Assembly (NCBI RefSeq): GCF_030064125.1
Contig: NZ_CP125957.1
Coordinates: 806,001 to 870,000, forward strand
Source of the DNA: Pseudomonas sp. G2-4
GTDB taxonomy: Bacteria; Pseudomonadota; Gammaproteobacteria; Pseudomonadales; Pseudomonadaceae
Direction of reading: 5' to 3'
Length of the DNA: 64,000 nt
Position 1 is the stretch's first letter. Each line of letters begins with the position of its first letter. The notes beneath the pieces were generated by a model. It was not told the origin of the DNA and did no database searches. It worked only from the letters and a program-made list of their open reading frames with translations. Of the stretch, positions 56,401 through 64,000 are shown piece by piece. Made by a program: the position numbers and the translations under genes.

Positions 56401-56699
56401 TTGATGTAGAAGTGGTGTATGCCTCTGTCGAACGCCAAGTCTTGCGCTCATTTAAAGTGCAGGAGGGCACGAGTGTTCGTGCGGCGCTGCTGGCATCGGG
56501 TATTGCTGATGCGTTTCCGGAGCTGGACCTGGCGACTTGCCCGGTCGGGATTTTTGGCAAGGTGGTTGCCGACCCGGATCGCCAGGTGGTGCAGGCGGCT
56601 GACCGGCTGGAGATTTATCGACCGTTACTGGCTGATCCGAAAGAAATTCGTCGCCTGCGTGCGGCCAAGGCCGCCCAAGCGCGTCAATCGGAACAATAA
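56397..56699 (+). CDS. rnfH: RnfH/RatB family ubiquitin-fold protein (UPF0125)
   Basis: A 100-residue beta-grasp protein: VEVVYASVERQVLRSFKV, TCPVGIFGKVVADPDRQV and LEIYRPLLADPKEIRRLR. The best start is TTG 56397, overlapping the ratA stop (TTGA); no ATG exists near the conserved N-terminus. Function is unproven in the family. Ends before a bidirectional terminator shared with bamE. Confidence 0.88.
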   Translation: MIDVEVVYASVERQVLRSFKVQEGTSVRAALLASGIADAFPELDLATCPVGIFGKVVADPDRQVVQAADRLEIYRPLLADPKEIRRLRAAKAAQARQSEQ

Positions 56700-56721
56700 C
56701 CCGATCTGGATCGCAGGCATT

Positions 56722-56747
56722 AAAAAACCCGGCATGCCGGGTTTTTT
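56722..56747. terminator. Bidirectional terminator between rnfH and bamE
   Basis: Perfect 26-bp palindrome: A6-CCCGGCATGCCGGG-T6, giving a GC stem with a T run on both strands. It serves both converging genes. Confidence 0.95.
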
Positions 56748-56758
56748 ATTGTCGCCGT

Positions 56759-57286
56759 TTATTGCGGCGAGGTATCCAGAGGTTCTGGTGTCGGGACAGG
56801 TACGGTCTCGACTTTGTCCACATCCTTCTGGATCTGGTCCAGCAACGAACCTGGCTTGACCGGTTTTTCCGGTTTTGGCTGCTCGGTATTCTGGGCCGGG
56901 TCGGTGACGGTCGTGCCGCTGTCCTTGCCCATGATGGCTTCATCGCGGCTCACGCCAGGCATGAAATCGCCCGACAGGCTGACGAGTTGGTCATCGGGGC
57001 TAAAGATAACGCTGATGCGTTCCTGCTGGCGCTCACCGCCGCCTGGCTGCAAGCTGTACAGATAATCCCAGCGATCGGCATGGAACGTGTCGGTCAGCAG
57101 GGGGTTACCCATGATAAACCGTACTTGCCGACGGGTCATTCCCGGGCGTAACTGGTCTATCATGTCCTGCGTGACGACATTGCCCTGCTGGATGTCGATT
57201 TTGTAAACCCCGGGGAATGAACAACCGGCGAGTGCGAGCAGTCCCACAAAGGTGAAACTGGTTAGCAAGAGCTTGGTGTTTTGCAT
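56759..57286 (-). CDS. bamE: BamE/OmlA outer-membrane assembly lipoprotein
   Basis: A 175-residue SmpA/OmlA lipoprotein: lipobox LAGC (Cys22), the conserved [22 protein letters not shown] and [16 protein letters not shown] segments, then a Pro-rich tail (about 130–175) typical of Pseudomonas OmlA. It is a part of the BAM complex that inserts beta-barrel proteins. Divergent from fur, as in other pseudomonads. Confidence 0.95.
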   Translation of the reverse strand: MQNTKLLLTSFTFVGLLALAGCSFPGVYKIDIQQGNVVTQDMIDQLRPGMTRRQVRFIMGNPLLTDTFHADRWDYLYSLQPGGGERQQERISVIFSPDDQLVSLSGDFMPGVSRDEAIMGKDSGTTVTDPAQNTEQPKPEKPVKPGSLLDQIQKDVDKVETVPVPTPEPLDTSPQ

Positions 57287-57383
57287 CGGTGGGCGACTTC
57301 CACTATCTTGGCTGGGACAACGTAAACGCCGATCATACCCGCATTAAGAGAAGCTGCGAAGCAGCATCGCGAGAAAGCTGACC

Positions 57384-57788
57384 ATGGTTGAAAATAGCGA
57401 ACTACGCAAAGCCGGCCTCAAAGTGACCCTTCCACGGGTCAAGATTCTACAAATGCTCGATTCTGCTGAGCAACGCCACATGAGTGCCGAAGATGTCTAC
57501 AAGGCACTTATGGAAGCTGGCGAGGACGTTGGTCTGGCCACGGTTTACCGTGTCCTGACTCAATTCGAGGCAGCAGGTCTTGTGGCTCGTCACAATTTCG
57601 ATGGCGGTCATGCAGTCTTTGAATTGGCTGACGGGGAACACCACGATCACATGGTGGACGTGGAAAGCCGTGAGGTCATCGAATTCATCAGTCCGGAAAT
57701 CGAAGCGCTGCAAAAAGAAATTGCTGAAAAGAATGGCTTCGAGCTGATCGATCACCATCTCGTTTTGCATGTACGCAAGAAGAAGTAA
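57384..57788 (+). CDS. fur: Ferric uptake regulator Fur
   Basis: A 134-residue Fur repressor: DNA-binding domain with RVKILQMLDSAEQRHMSAED and DVGLATVYRVLTQFEAAGL, and the metal site HHDHMVDVES. It contains no cysteine at all, so the structural CxxC zinc site of enterobacterial Fur is missing, as in other Pseudomonas Fur. It controls iron uptake genes with Fe(II) as corepressor. Divergent from bamE across a 97-bp gap. Confidence 0.96.
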   Translation: MVENSELRKAGLKVTLPRVKILQMLDSAEQRHMSAEDVYKALMEAGEDVGLATVYRVLTQFEAAGLVARHNFDGGHAVFELADGEHHDHMVDVESREVIEFISPEIEALQKEIAEKNGFELIDHHLVLHVRKKK

Positions 57789-57821
57789 GCACGTCGCGTG
57801 AGCCAAAAGCTCTCGAAACGA

Positions 57822-57849
57822 AAGAAGGCGACCCCAGGGTCGCCTTCTT
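57822..57849. terminator. Terminator between fur and recN
   Basis: 13-bp perfect stem AAGAAGGCGACCC/GGGTCGCCTTCTT with a 2-base loop between the converging fur and recN genes; T-rich flank on the recN strand. Confidence 0.85.
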
Positions 57850-57864
57850 GCTATGCGGCGTTTG

Positions 57865-59538
57865 TCAGGCTTTCGCTGCAACAACCATTTTTTTCGCGTG
57901 GGCCAGGGATTCCTTGGTGAGGTCGATCCCCCCCAGCATCCGCGCTACTTCCTCCACGCGCTCGTTTTTGTTGAGTTTGGACACCGTCGTGCGTGTAGCT
58001 TCCTGGTCGCGCACTTTGTGCACGAATAGATGCTGGTGTCCCTGCGCGGCGACCTGGGGCAGGTGAGTGACCGTCAGCACCTGGCCACGCTCCCCCAGCC
58101 GACGTAGTAACTGGCCGACAATTTCCGCCGTTGGTCCACCAATGCCCACGTCCACTTCGTCGAATACCAGCGTAGGTACGCGCGAGGTCTGCGCCGTAAT
58201 GACCTGGATGGCCAGGCTGATCCGTGACAGTTCACCGCCGGACGCAACTTTTGCCAGTGCCTTGAGTGGTTGCCCGGGGTTGGCGCTGACCAGCAACTCC
58301 ACCTGCTCCATGCCGTTGGGCTGAAGTTCGTCGCCGGCGTTGGGGCGCAATTCGATGGTGAAGCGACCGCCCGGCATGCCCAGCCGCTGGATTTCCTGTT
58401 CCACGGCGCTGGCCAGGCCAGTCGCGGCATGACGACGCAGTTCGCTGAGCTCGTTGGCTTTTTCCTGGTAGTGGCGGGCGTAGGAGGCCAGTTCGTCCCC
58501 CAGGCGCTCGATGGATTCATCGTTGGCGTTCAGGGTTTCCAGTTCTTCCAGCAAGCGTTGCTGGAGTTCGGCGACATCGGTTGGTTGGACACGGTGCTTG
58601 CGTGCCAGCGTATAGATAGTGTCCAGGCGCTCTTCCAGGTATTGCAGGCGTGCCGGGTCGGCGTCGAAATGATCAAGGAAGCGGTTCAGTTCCCCGACGG
58701 CTTCTTCGACCTGGATCTGTGCGCTCGTCAGCAGGTTGGTCGCTTCGCTGAGGGCACCCACCGAATTGTTGACGCTGGAGAGTCGGTTCAGGCTTGTCGT
58801 CAGTGCGTTGAGCACGTTGCCCGAATCGTTCTCGCTGCATTGCTCGACCACTTGTCGGCAGATGCCCAGCAGGGTTTCGGCATTGGTCAGGTTCTTGTGT
58901 TCCTGTTCCAGCTCTTCCAGTTCATTTTCACCCAGGGCCAGATTCTCCAGTTCTTCGAGCTGATAGCTCAGTAACTGATGGCGGGCTCGCTGCTCATCAC
59001 CGGAATTGGAGAGTCGATCCAATTCCTGGCGGGTCTGGCGCCAGCGTTGGGCGGCTAGCTGAACCTGGCGGGCCAGATCGGTGGCGCCGGCGTATTCATC
59101 GAGCAGGCGGCGATGGGTATCGGTCTTGAGCAGGGACTGGTGTTCATGCTGACTGTGGATGTCGATCAGCAGTTCGCCAAGGGCCTTGAGGTCGCCCAAG
59201 GGGCAGGGCGTTCCGTTGATATAACCCCGGGAGCGGCCTTCGGCGGTGATGACGCGGCGCAGGATGCACAGGCCGTCGGTGTCCAGGTCGCGTTCGGCCA
59301 GCCAGATGCTGGCCTCGGGGATGTCGACCAGGTCGAAGGTCGCCAGGATGTCGGCCTTGTCCGCTCCGGGACGCACCACGCCACTGTCGGCGCGATCGCC
59401 GAGCGTCAGGCCCAGGGCGTCGAGCATGATGGATTTGCCGGCACCGGTTTCACCGGTGATCACGCTCATGCCTCGATCAAGTTCGAGGTCGAGGTGTTCG
59501 ACGATGGCGTAGTTATGTACGGACAGGTGCACCAGCAT
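57865..59538 (-). CDS. recN: DNA repair protein RecN
   Basis: A 557-residue SMC-like ATPase: Walker A TGETGAGKSIML near residue 30, long coiled coils in the middle, signature SGGELSRISLAIQ and Walker B TLVFDEVDVGIGG near the C-terminus. It acts in double-strand break repair. A LexA box 24 bp before the start makes it SOS-controlled. Divergent from grpE. Confidence 0.96.
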   Translation of the reverse strand: MLVHLSVHNYAIVEHLDLELDRGMSVITGETGAGKSIMLDALGLTLGDRADSGVVRPGADKADILATFDLVDIPEASIWLAERDLDTDGLCILRRVITAEGRSRGYINGTPCPLGDLKALGELLIDIHSQHEHQSLLKTDTHRRLLDEYAGATDLARQVQLAAQRWRQTRQELDRLSNSGDEQRARHQLLSYQLEELENLALGENELEELEQEHKNLTNAETLLGICRQVVEQCSENDSGNVLNALTTSLNRLSSVNNSVGALSEATNLLTSAQIQVEEAVGELNRFLDHFDADPARLQYLEERLDTIYTLARKHRVQPTDVAELQQRLLEELETLNANDESIERLGDELASYARHYQEKANELSELRRHAATGLASAVEQEIQRLGMPGGRFTIELRPNAGDELQPNGMEQVELLVSANPGQPLKALAKVASGGELSRISLAIQVITAQTSRVPTLVFDEVDVGIGGPTAEIVGQLLRRLGERGQVLTVTHLPQVAAQGHQHLFVHKVRDQEATRTTVSKLNKNERVEEVARMLGGIDLTKESLAHAKKMVVAAKA

Positions 59539-59561
59539 AAGGCCGCTCCCAGGCTTTAGGT

Positions 59562-59577
59562 CTGGTTATTTATACAG
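59562..59577. promoter_or_regulatory. LexA (SOS) box upstream of recN
   Basis: CTGTATAAATAACCAG on the recN strand, matching CTG-N10-CAG with the AT-rich core of gammaproteobacterial LexA sites. Confidence 0.85.
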
Positions 59578-59697
59578 TGTTTTGTTTCGGGCTGACAATG
59601 CCTTCGCTTAGCTCGATTTGCTTGAATGGATGAGTTTCTTAGCGCTGCCTGGAATGGAATGCAGCTGTTTTTTGTAAGGTTAATTCGTCGGACGGCC

Positions 59698-59726
59698 CTT
59701 GAAGCTTAAAAACCCGGCCCCATATA
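59698..59726 (+). promoter_or_regulatory. Heat-shock sigma-32 promoter upstream of grpE
   Basis: CTTGAAG, 13-bp spacer, CCCCATATA: a near-consensus RpoH promoter 53 bp before the grpE start. It should drive grpE and, with read-through, dnaK. Confidence 0.85.
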
Positions 59727-59778
59727 CCGGGGCAGAAGCGCGAGTTGAGCTCGCGGACGAAGTTGAAAGGAGAAATCT

Positions 59779-60345
59779 ATGGCTGACGAACAGACGCAGG
59801 ATACGCAAAATCTAGACGCCAATCAGGCTCCCCAGGATTCGGGTGACGACCTGGCGGCACGTGTACAAGTGCTCGAGGAGCAGCTGGCCGGTGCGCAGGA
59901 TCAGGCGTTGCGTGTAGCAGCCGACCTGCAGAATGTCCGCCGTCGCGCCGAGCAGGATGTAGAAAAGGCTCATAAATTCGCCCTGGAGCGTTTTGCCAGC
60001 GACCTGCTGCCGATCATCGACAGCCTGGAGCGCGGCCTGGAACTGTCCAATCCGGACGACGAAAACATTCGCCCGATGCGTGAAGGCATCGAGCTGACCC
60101 TGAAAATGTTCCAGGACACCCTCAAGCGCTATCAGCTCGAAGCCATTGATCCACATGGCGAGCCCTTCAATGCCGAGCACCATCAGGCCATGGCGATGCA
60201 GGAAAGCGCAGACGTCGAGCCCAACAGTGTCTTGAAGGTTTTCCAGAAGGGCTACCTGCTCAATGGTCGCCTGTTGCGCCCGGCCATGGTTGTGGTCAGC
60301 AAGACGCCGGCACCGGTATCGCCTTCTATTGATGAGCAGGCTTGA
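59779..60345 (+). CDS. grpE: GrpE nucleotide-exchange factor
   Basis: A 188-residue GrpE: acidic N-terminus, long helix ([16 protein letters not shown]…) and C-terminal beta domain with [20 protein letters not shown]. It releases ADP from DnaK. Ribosome site AGGAG; preceded by a sigma-32 promoter and followed by dnaK 102 bp later. Confidence 0.97.
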   Translation: MADEQTQDTQNLDANQAPQDSGDDLAARVQVLEEQLAGAQDQALRVAADLQNVRRRAEQDVEKAHKFALERFASDLLPIIDSLERGLELSNPDDENIRPMREGIELTLKMFQDTLKRYQLEAIDPHGEPFNAEHHQAMAMQESADVEPNSVLKVFQKGYLLNGRLLRPAMVVVSKTPAPVSPSIDEQA

Positions 60346-60447
60346 AATCGGTCGAAACGGCCCCCATTAAGAAGTCAAGCGTTTAAGTGCTACCGCAGTT
60401 AGCCACCACTGCTGCGGCAACAAAATCCAAGTTCCGGGAGAGTTAAC

Positions 60448-62364
60448 ATGGGCAAGATTATCGGTATCGACCTGGGGACCACCAACTCGTGCGTCTCCGT
60501 GCTGGAAAACGGCAAGGCCAAAGTGATTGAAAACGCCGAAGGCGCGCGCACCACGCCGTCGATCATTGCGTACGCCAACGATGGCGAAATCCTGGTCGGC
60601 CAGTCGGCCAAGCGTCAGGCAGTGACCAATCCGCATAACACCCTGTACGCGGTGAAGCGTCTGATCGGTCGCAAGTTCGACGAAGAAGTCGTTCAGAAAG
60701 ACATCAAGATGGTGCCTTACAAAATCGCCAAGGCTGACAACGGCGACGCTTGGGTTGAAGTGAACGGCCAGAAAATGGCGCCACCACAGATCTCGGCTGA
60801 AATCCTGAAGAAAATGAAGAAAACCGCCGAAGACTATCTCGGCGAGGCGGTGACTGAAGCGGTCATCACCGTTCCTGCATACTTCAACGACAGCCAGCGC
60901 CAGGCAACCAAAGACGCCGGCCGCATCGCGGGCCTGGACGTAAAACGTATCATCAACGAACCGACCGCAGCCGCTCTGGCCTACGGTATGGACAAGGCCA
61001 AGGGCGATCACACCGTGATCGTTTATGACCTGGGTGGCGGTACCTTCGACGTCTCTGTGATCGAGATCGCTGAAGTCGATGGTGAGCACCAGTTCGAAGT
61101 GCTGGCGACCAACGGCGACACCTTCCTCGGTGGTGAAGACTTTGACATCCGCCTGATCGACTACCTCGTCGATGAGTTCAAGAAAGAAAGCGGCATGAAC
61201 CTCAAGGGTGACCCGCTGGCCATGCAGCGCCTGAAAGAAGCCGCTGAAAAAGCCAAGATCGAGCTGTCCTCGAGCCAGTCGACCGACGTGAACCTGCCGT
61301 ACATCACTGCAGACGCCACCGGTCCGAAGCACCTGAACGTGAAAATCTCCCGCGCCAAGCTTGAAGCGCTGGTGGAAGACCTGGTTCAGCGCACCATCGA
61401 GCCATGCCGCATCGCGATGAAAGATGCCGGTATCGACGTTGGCGCGATCAACGACGTGATCCTGGTCGGCGGTCAGACCCGTATGCCGCTGGTCCAGAAG
61501 CTGGTGACCGATTTCTTCGGTAAAGAAGCGCGTAAAGATGTGAACCCGGACGAAGCCGTTGCCATGGGTGCTGCCATCCAGGGCGCCGTTCTGGCCGGTG
61601 ACGTGAAGGACGTTCTGCTGCTCGACGTCAGCCCGCTGACCCTGGGTATCGAAACCATGGGTGGCGTGATGACTGCGCTGATCGAGAAAAACACCACGAT
61701 TCCTACCAAGAAATCCCAAGTGTTCTCGACCGCCGATGACAACCAGGGCGCCGTGACCATTCACGTGCTGCAAGGCGAGCGTAAGCAAGCGACCCAGAAC
61801 AAATCCCTGGGCAAGTTCGACCTGGCCGAGATTCCACCAGCTCCACGTGGCGTGCCACAAATCGAAGTGACCTTCGACATCGACGCCAACGGCATCCTGC
61901 ACGTCGGCGCGAAAGACAAGGCCACCGGCAAGACTCAGTCGATCGTGATCAAGGCCAACTCCGGTCTGTCCGAGGAAGAAATTCAGCAGATGGTTCGCGA
62001 TGCTGAAGTCAACGCCGAAGAAGACCGCAAGTTCGAAGAGCTGGCCAGCGCCCGCAACCAAGGCGATGCCCTGGTGCACTCGACTCGCAAGATGATCGCT
62101 GATGCTGGCGAGAAAGTGACTGCGGAAGAGAAGACTGCCATCGAAGCGGCCGTAGTTGCCCTGGAAGCTGCCGTTAAAGGCGACGACAAGGCGGCCATCG
62201 AGGCCAAGATCGAAGAGCTGTCCAAGGTCTCCGCGCCAGTGGCTCAGAAGATGTATGCCGAACAGGCTCAGCCCGCTGAAGGCGCAGCTGCCCAAGGCGA
62301 ATCGGCCGAAAAAGCCGACGATGTCGTGGATGCCGAGTTCGAAGAAGTGAAAGACCACAAGTAA
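60448..62364 (+). CDS. dnaK: Molecular chaperone DnaK (Hsp70)
   Basis: A 638-residue Hsp70: N-terminal [23 protein letters not shown] in the ATPase domain, [20 protein letters not shown] in the peptide-binding domain and an acidic C-terminus [15 protein letters not shown]. Full length, with codon use biased to frequent codons as in highly expressed genes. Confidence 0.98.
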   Translation: MGKIIGIDLGTTNSCVSVLENGKAKVIENAEGARTTPSIIAYANDGEILVGQSAKRQAVTNPHNTLYAVKRLIGRKFDEEVVQKDIKMVPYKIAKADNGDAWVEVNGQKMAPPQISAEILKKMKKTAEDYLGEAVTEAVITVPAYFNDSQRQATKDAGRIAGLDVKRIINEPTAAALAYGMDKAKGDHTVIVYDLGGGTFDVSVIEIAEVDGEHQFEVLATNGDTFLGGEDFDIRLIDYLVDEFKKESGMNLKGDPLAMQRLKEAAEKAKIELSSSQSTDVNLPYITADATGPKHLNVKISRAKLEALVEDLVQRTIEPCRIAMKDAGIDVGAINDVILVGGQTRMPLVQKLVTDFFGKEARKDVNPDEAVAMGAAIQGAVLAGDVKDVLLLDVSPLTLGIETMGGVMTALIEKNTTIPTKKSQVFSTADDNQGAVTIHVLQGERKQATQNKSLGKFDLAEIPPAPRGVPQIEVTFDIDANGILHVGAKDKATGKTQSIVIKANSGLSEEEIQQMVRDAEVNAEEDRKFEELASARNQGDALVHSTRKMIADAGEKVTAEEKTAIEAAVVALEAAVKGDDKAAIEAKIEELSKVSAPVAQKMYAEQAQPAEGAAAQGESAEKADDVVDAEFEEVKDHK

Positions 62365-62686
62365 TCGCTTGTTGGTCGGCCGGTTGACTGCACTTGTGCG
62401 GTGGCTGGTAGGATGTCGCCGCGCGGGAGCTTGCTCCCGCGTTGGCGTGTCTGGAGCCAATGAATTTTTACAGCATGCGACAACGCTCGGATGCTGGCGG
62501 TGTGATCGGGAATGCTCCTGCTTTCCGAACGACGGACACTGCGTTTTGGCCGGGGCCCTGGCTGAAAAACTTAAGACCAGGATCGTTGAATTGACGTGAG
62601 TTGGGTCCGGGCCTGTATTGGGGCTCAACGAGTTTGGCAAGGTTCAGGAGAGGTTTGCCGGACGTCCTATAAGAGTGCAAAGACTA
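62365..62686. other. dnaK–dnaJ intergenic region with REP-like hairpin
   Basis: 322 bp without a gene. A short inverted repeat CGCGGGAGCTTGCTCCCGCG (62422–62441) resembles a REP core and may uncouple dnaJ levels from dnaK. No other structure recognised. Confidence 0.55.
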
Positions 62687-63811
62687 ATGGCAAAGCGTGA
62701 CTATTACGAAGTATTGGGTGTGGAGCGGGGGGCCAGCGAGGCGGACCTGAAAAAGGCCTATCGTCGCCTGGCGATGAAGCACCACCCGGACCGTAATCCC
62801 GACGATAAAGCGTCGGAAGAAATGTTCAAGGAGGCCAATGAGGCCTACGAAGTACTGTCCGATTCGAGCAAGCGCGCGGCGTACGACCAGTATGGTCATG
62901 CCGGTGTCGACCCAAGCATGGGCGGCGGCGGTGCCGGTTTTGGCGGTCAGAATTTCTCCGATATTTTCGGCGATGTGTTCAGCGATTTCTTCGGCGGTGG
63001 TCGCGGCGGTGCCCGTGGTGGTGCCCAGCGTGGCAGCGACTTGCGCTACACGCTGGAGTTGAACCTGGAAGAGGCGGTGCGCGGTACCACCGTCAATATC
63101 CGCGTTCCAACACTGGTCAATTGCAAGCCGTGCGATGGCTCGGGCGCCAAGAAGGGTTCCTCGCCTGTCACGTGCCCAACCTGCGGCGGTATCGGTCAGG
63201 TCCGCATGCAGCAGGGCTTCTTCTCGGTGCAGCAGACCTGCCCGCGTTGCCATGGCCAAGGCAAGATCATTTCCGATCCGTGCGACTCCTGCCACGGTGA
63301 AGGGCGTGTCGAAGAGTACAAGACGCTTTCGGTGAAGGTGCCGGCCGGTGTCGATACCGGTGACCGCATTCGCCTGTCCGGCGAAGGCGAGGCGGGTGCC
63401 CAGGGCGGCCCGACCGGCGACCTGTACGTCGTCATCAATGTGCGCGAGCACGCAATTTTCCAGCGCGACGGCAAGCACCTGTTCTGCGAAGTGCCAATCA
63501 GTTTTGTCGATGCAGCCTTGGGTGGCGAGCTTGAAATTCCGACCCTCGACGGTCGCGTCAAGCTGAAAATTCCTGAGGGTACGCAGACCGGCAAGCAGTT
63601 CCGGATTCGCGGCAAGGGTGTTGCGCCAGTGCGTGGCGGTGGTGCAGGCGACTTGATGTGTCGGGTGGCGGTGGAGACTCCGGTGAATCTAGGCCGACGC
63701 CAGCGTGAGTTGCTGGAAGAATTCCGCAGCTCGCTGGCGGATGACAACAGTCATTCCCCGAAAACCACCGGTTGGTTCGAAGGCGTGAAGCGCTTCTTCG
63801 GCGATCTGTAA
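62687..63811 (+). CDS. dnaJ: Chaperone DnaJ (Hsp40)
   Basis: A 374-residue type I DnaJ: J domain with HPD at 33–35, Gly/Phe-rich region ([20 protein letters not shown]), four zinc repeats ([32 protein letters not shown]) and C-terminal substrate domains. Start at ATG 62687; 23 upstream in-frame codons are not J-domain-like. Followed by dapB nine bases later. Confidence 0.98.
   Translation: MAKRDYYEVLGVERGASEADLKKAYRRLAMKHHPDRNPDDKASEEMFKEANEAYEVLSDSSKRAAYDQYGHAGVDPSMGGGGAGFGGQNFSDIFGDVFSDFFGGGRGGARGGAQRGSDLRYTLELNLEEAVRGTTVNIRVPTLVNCKPCDGSGAKKGSSPVTCPTCGGIGQVRMQQGFFSVQQTCPRCHGQGKIISDPCDSCHGEGRVEEYKTLSVKVPAGVDTGDRIRLSGEGEAGAQGGPTGDLYVVINVREHAIFQRDGKHLFCEVPISFVDAALGGELEIPTLDGRVKLKIPEGTQTGKQFRIRGKGVAPVRGGGAGDLMCRVAVETPVNLGRRQRELLEEFRSSLADDNSHSPKTTGWFEGVKRFFGDL

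Positions 63812-64000
<189 letters not shown>

Overview
The window is chromosomal DNA of a Pseudomonas, most likely of the fluorescens group. The order recN–grpE–dnaK–dnaJ–dapB, the block smpB–ratA–rnfH–bamE–fur, the lldR/lldP/lutABC/D-lactate dehydrogenase locus and REP elements of the GTGGGAGCGAGCTTGCTCGCG type all point there. Calls rest on reading motifs and gene order; no database search was possible.

Layout. 1–8075 is core DNA: a dipeptide-type ABC transporter operon with M20 peptidase genes on the minus strand, and a divergent LysR regulator. 8090–44193 is accessory DNA inserted at the 3' end of the tmRNA gene ssrA (44188–44584, minus strand). Three copies of a 53–64 bp direct repeat (8090, 24332, 44141), each carrying the tmRNA terminator, cut this region into two tandem genomic islands. 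Island II (8.15–24.3 kb) keeps only a broken stub of its integrase. Island I (24.4–44.1 kb) has an intact P4-type integrase beside ssrA. 44.6–64 kb is core DNA again.

Island II is the most unusual part. Two operons diverge from about 13.6 kb. Leftward: a cyanobacterial-aldehyde-deformylating-oxygenase-like di-iron protein, an ArsP/YraQ-type permease, a small CC-motif protein resembling ArsD, a fatty-acyl-reductase-like SDR, an ArsM-like protein with a Cys-rich tail, and a LuxR-type regulator. Rightward: a PstSCAB-type transporter, an acyl-CoA ligase-like enzyme, an MMPL/RND exporter fused to a LolA-like domain, a beta-barrel outer-membrane protein and arsenate reductase ArsC. Together these could take up arsenate, reduce it, activate and reduce a fatty acyl chain, possibly shorten the aldehyde, attach or methylate arsenic, and export a lipid. 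I propose an arsenolipid (arsenic-hydrocarbon-like) pathway. This is inference from gene content.

Island I carries a copper-resistance module (P1B ATPase, CopZ-like chaperone, DUF411 protein and small Met/His-rich proteins, with a copC/copD deletion scar), an island-maintenance module (DUF3987 protein, a second tyrosine recombinase and small partners), and a six-gene biosynthetic cluster: HpaB-like flavin monooxygenase, M24 metallohydrolase, CysK/SbnA-like PLP enzyme, flavin reductase, asparagine synthetase and MFS exporter. The product of that cluster is unknown to me.

The right-hand core holds lactate uptake and oxidation under an LldR-type repressor with a visible operator, trans-translation (ssrA, smpB), Fur, SOS repair (recN with a LexA box) and the heat-shock chaperones with a sigma-32 promoter before grpE.
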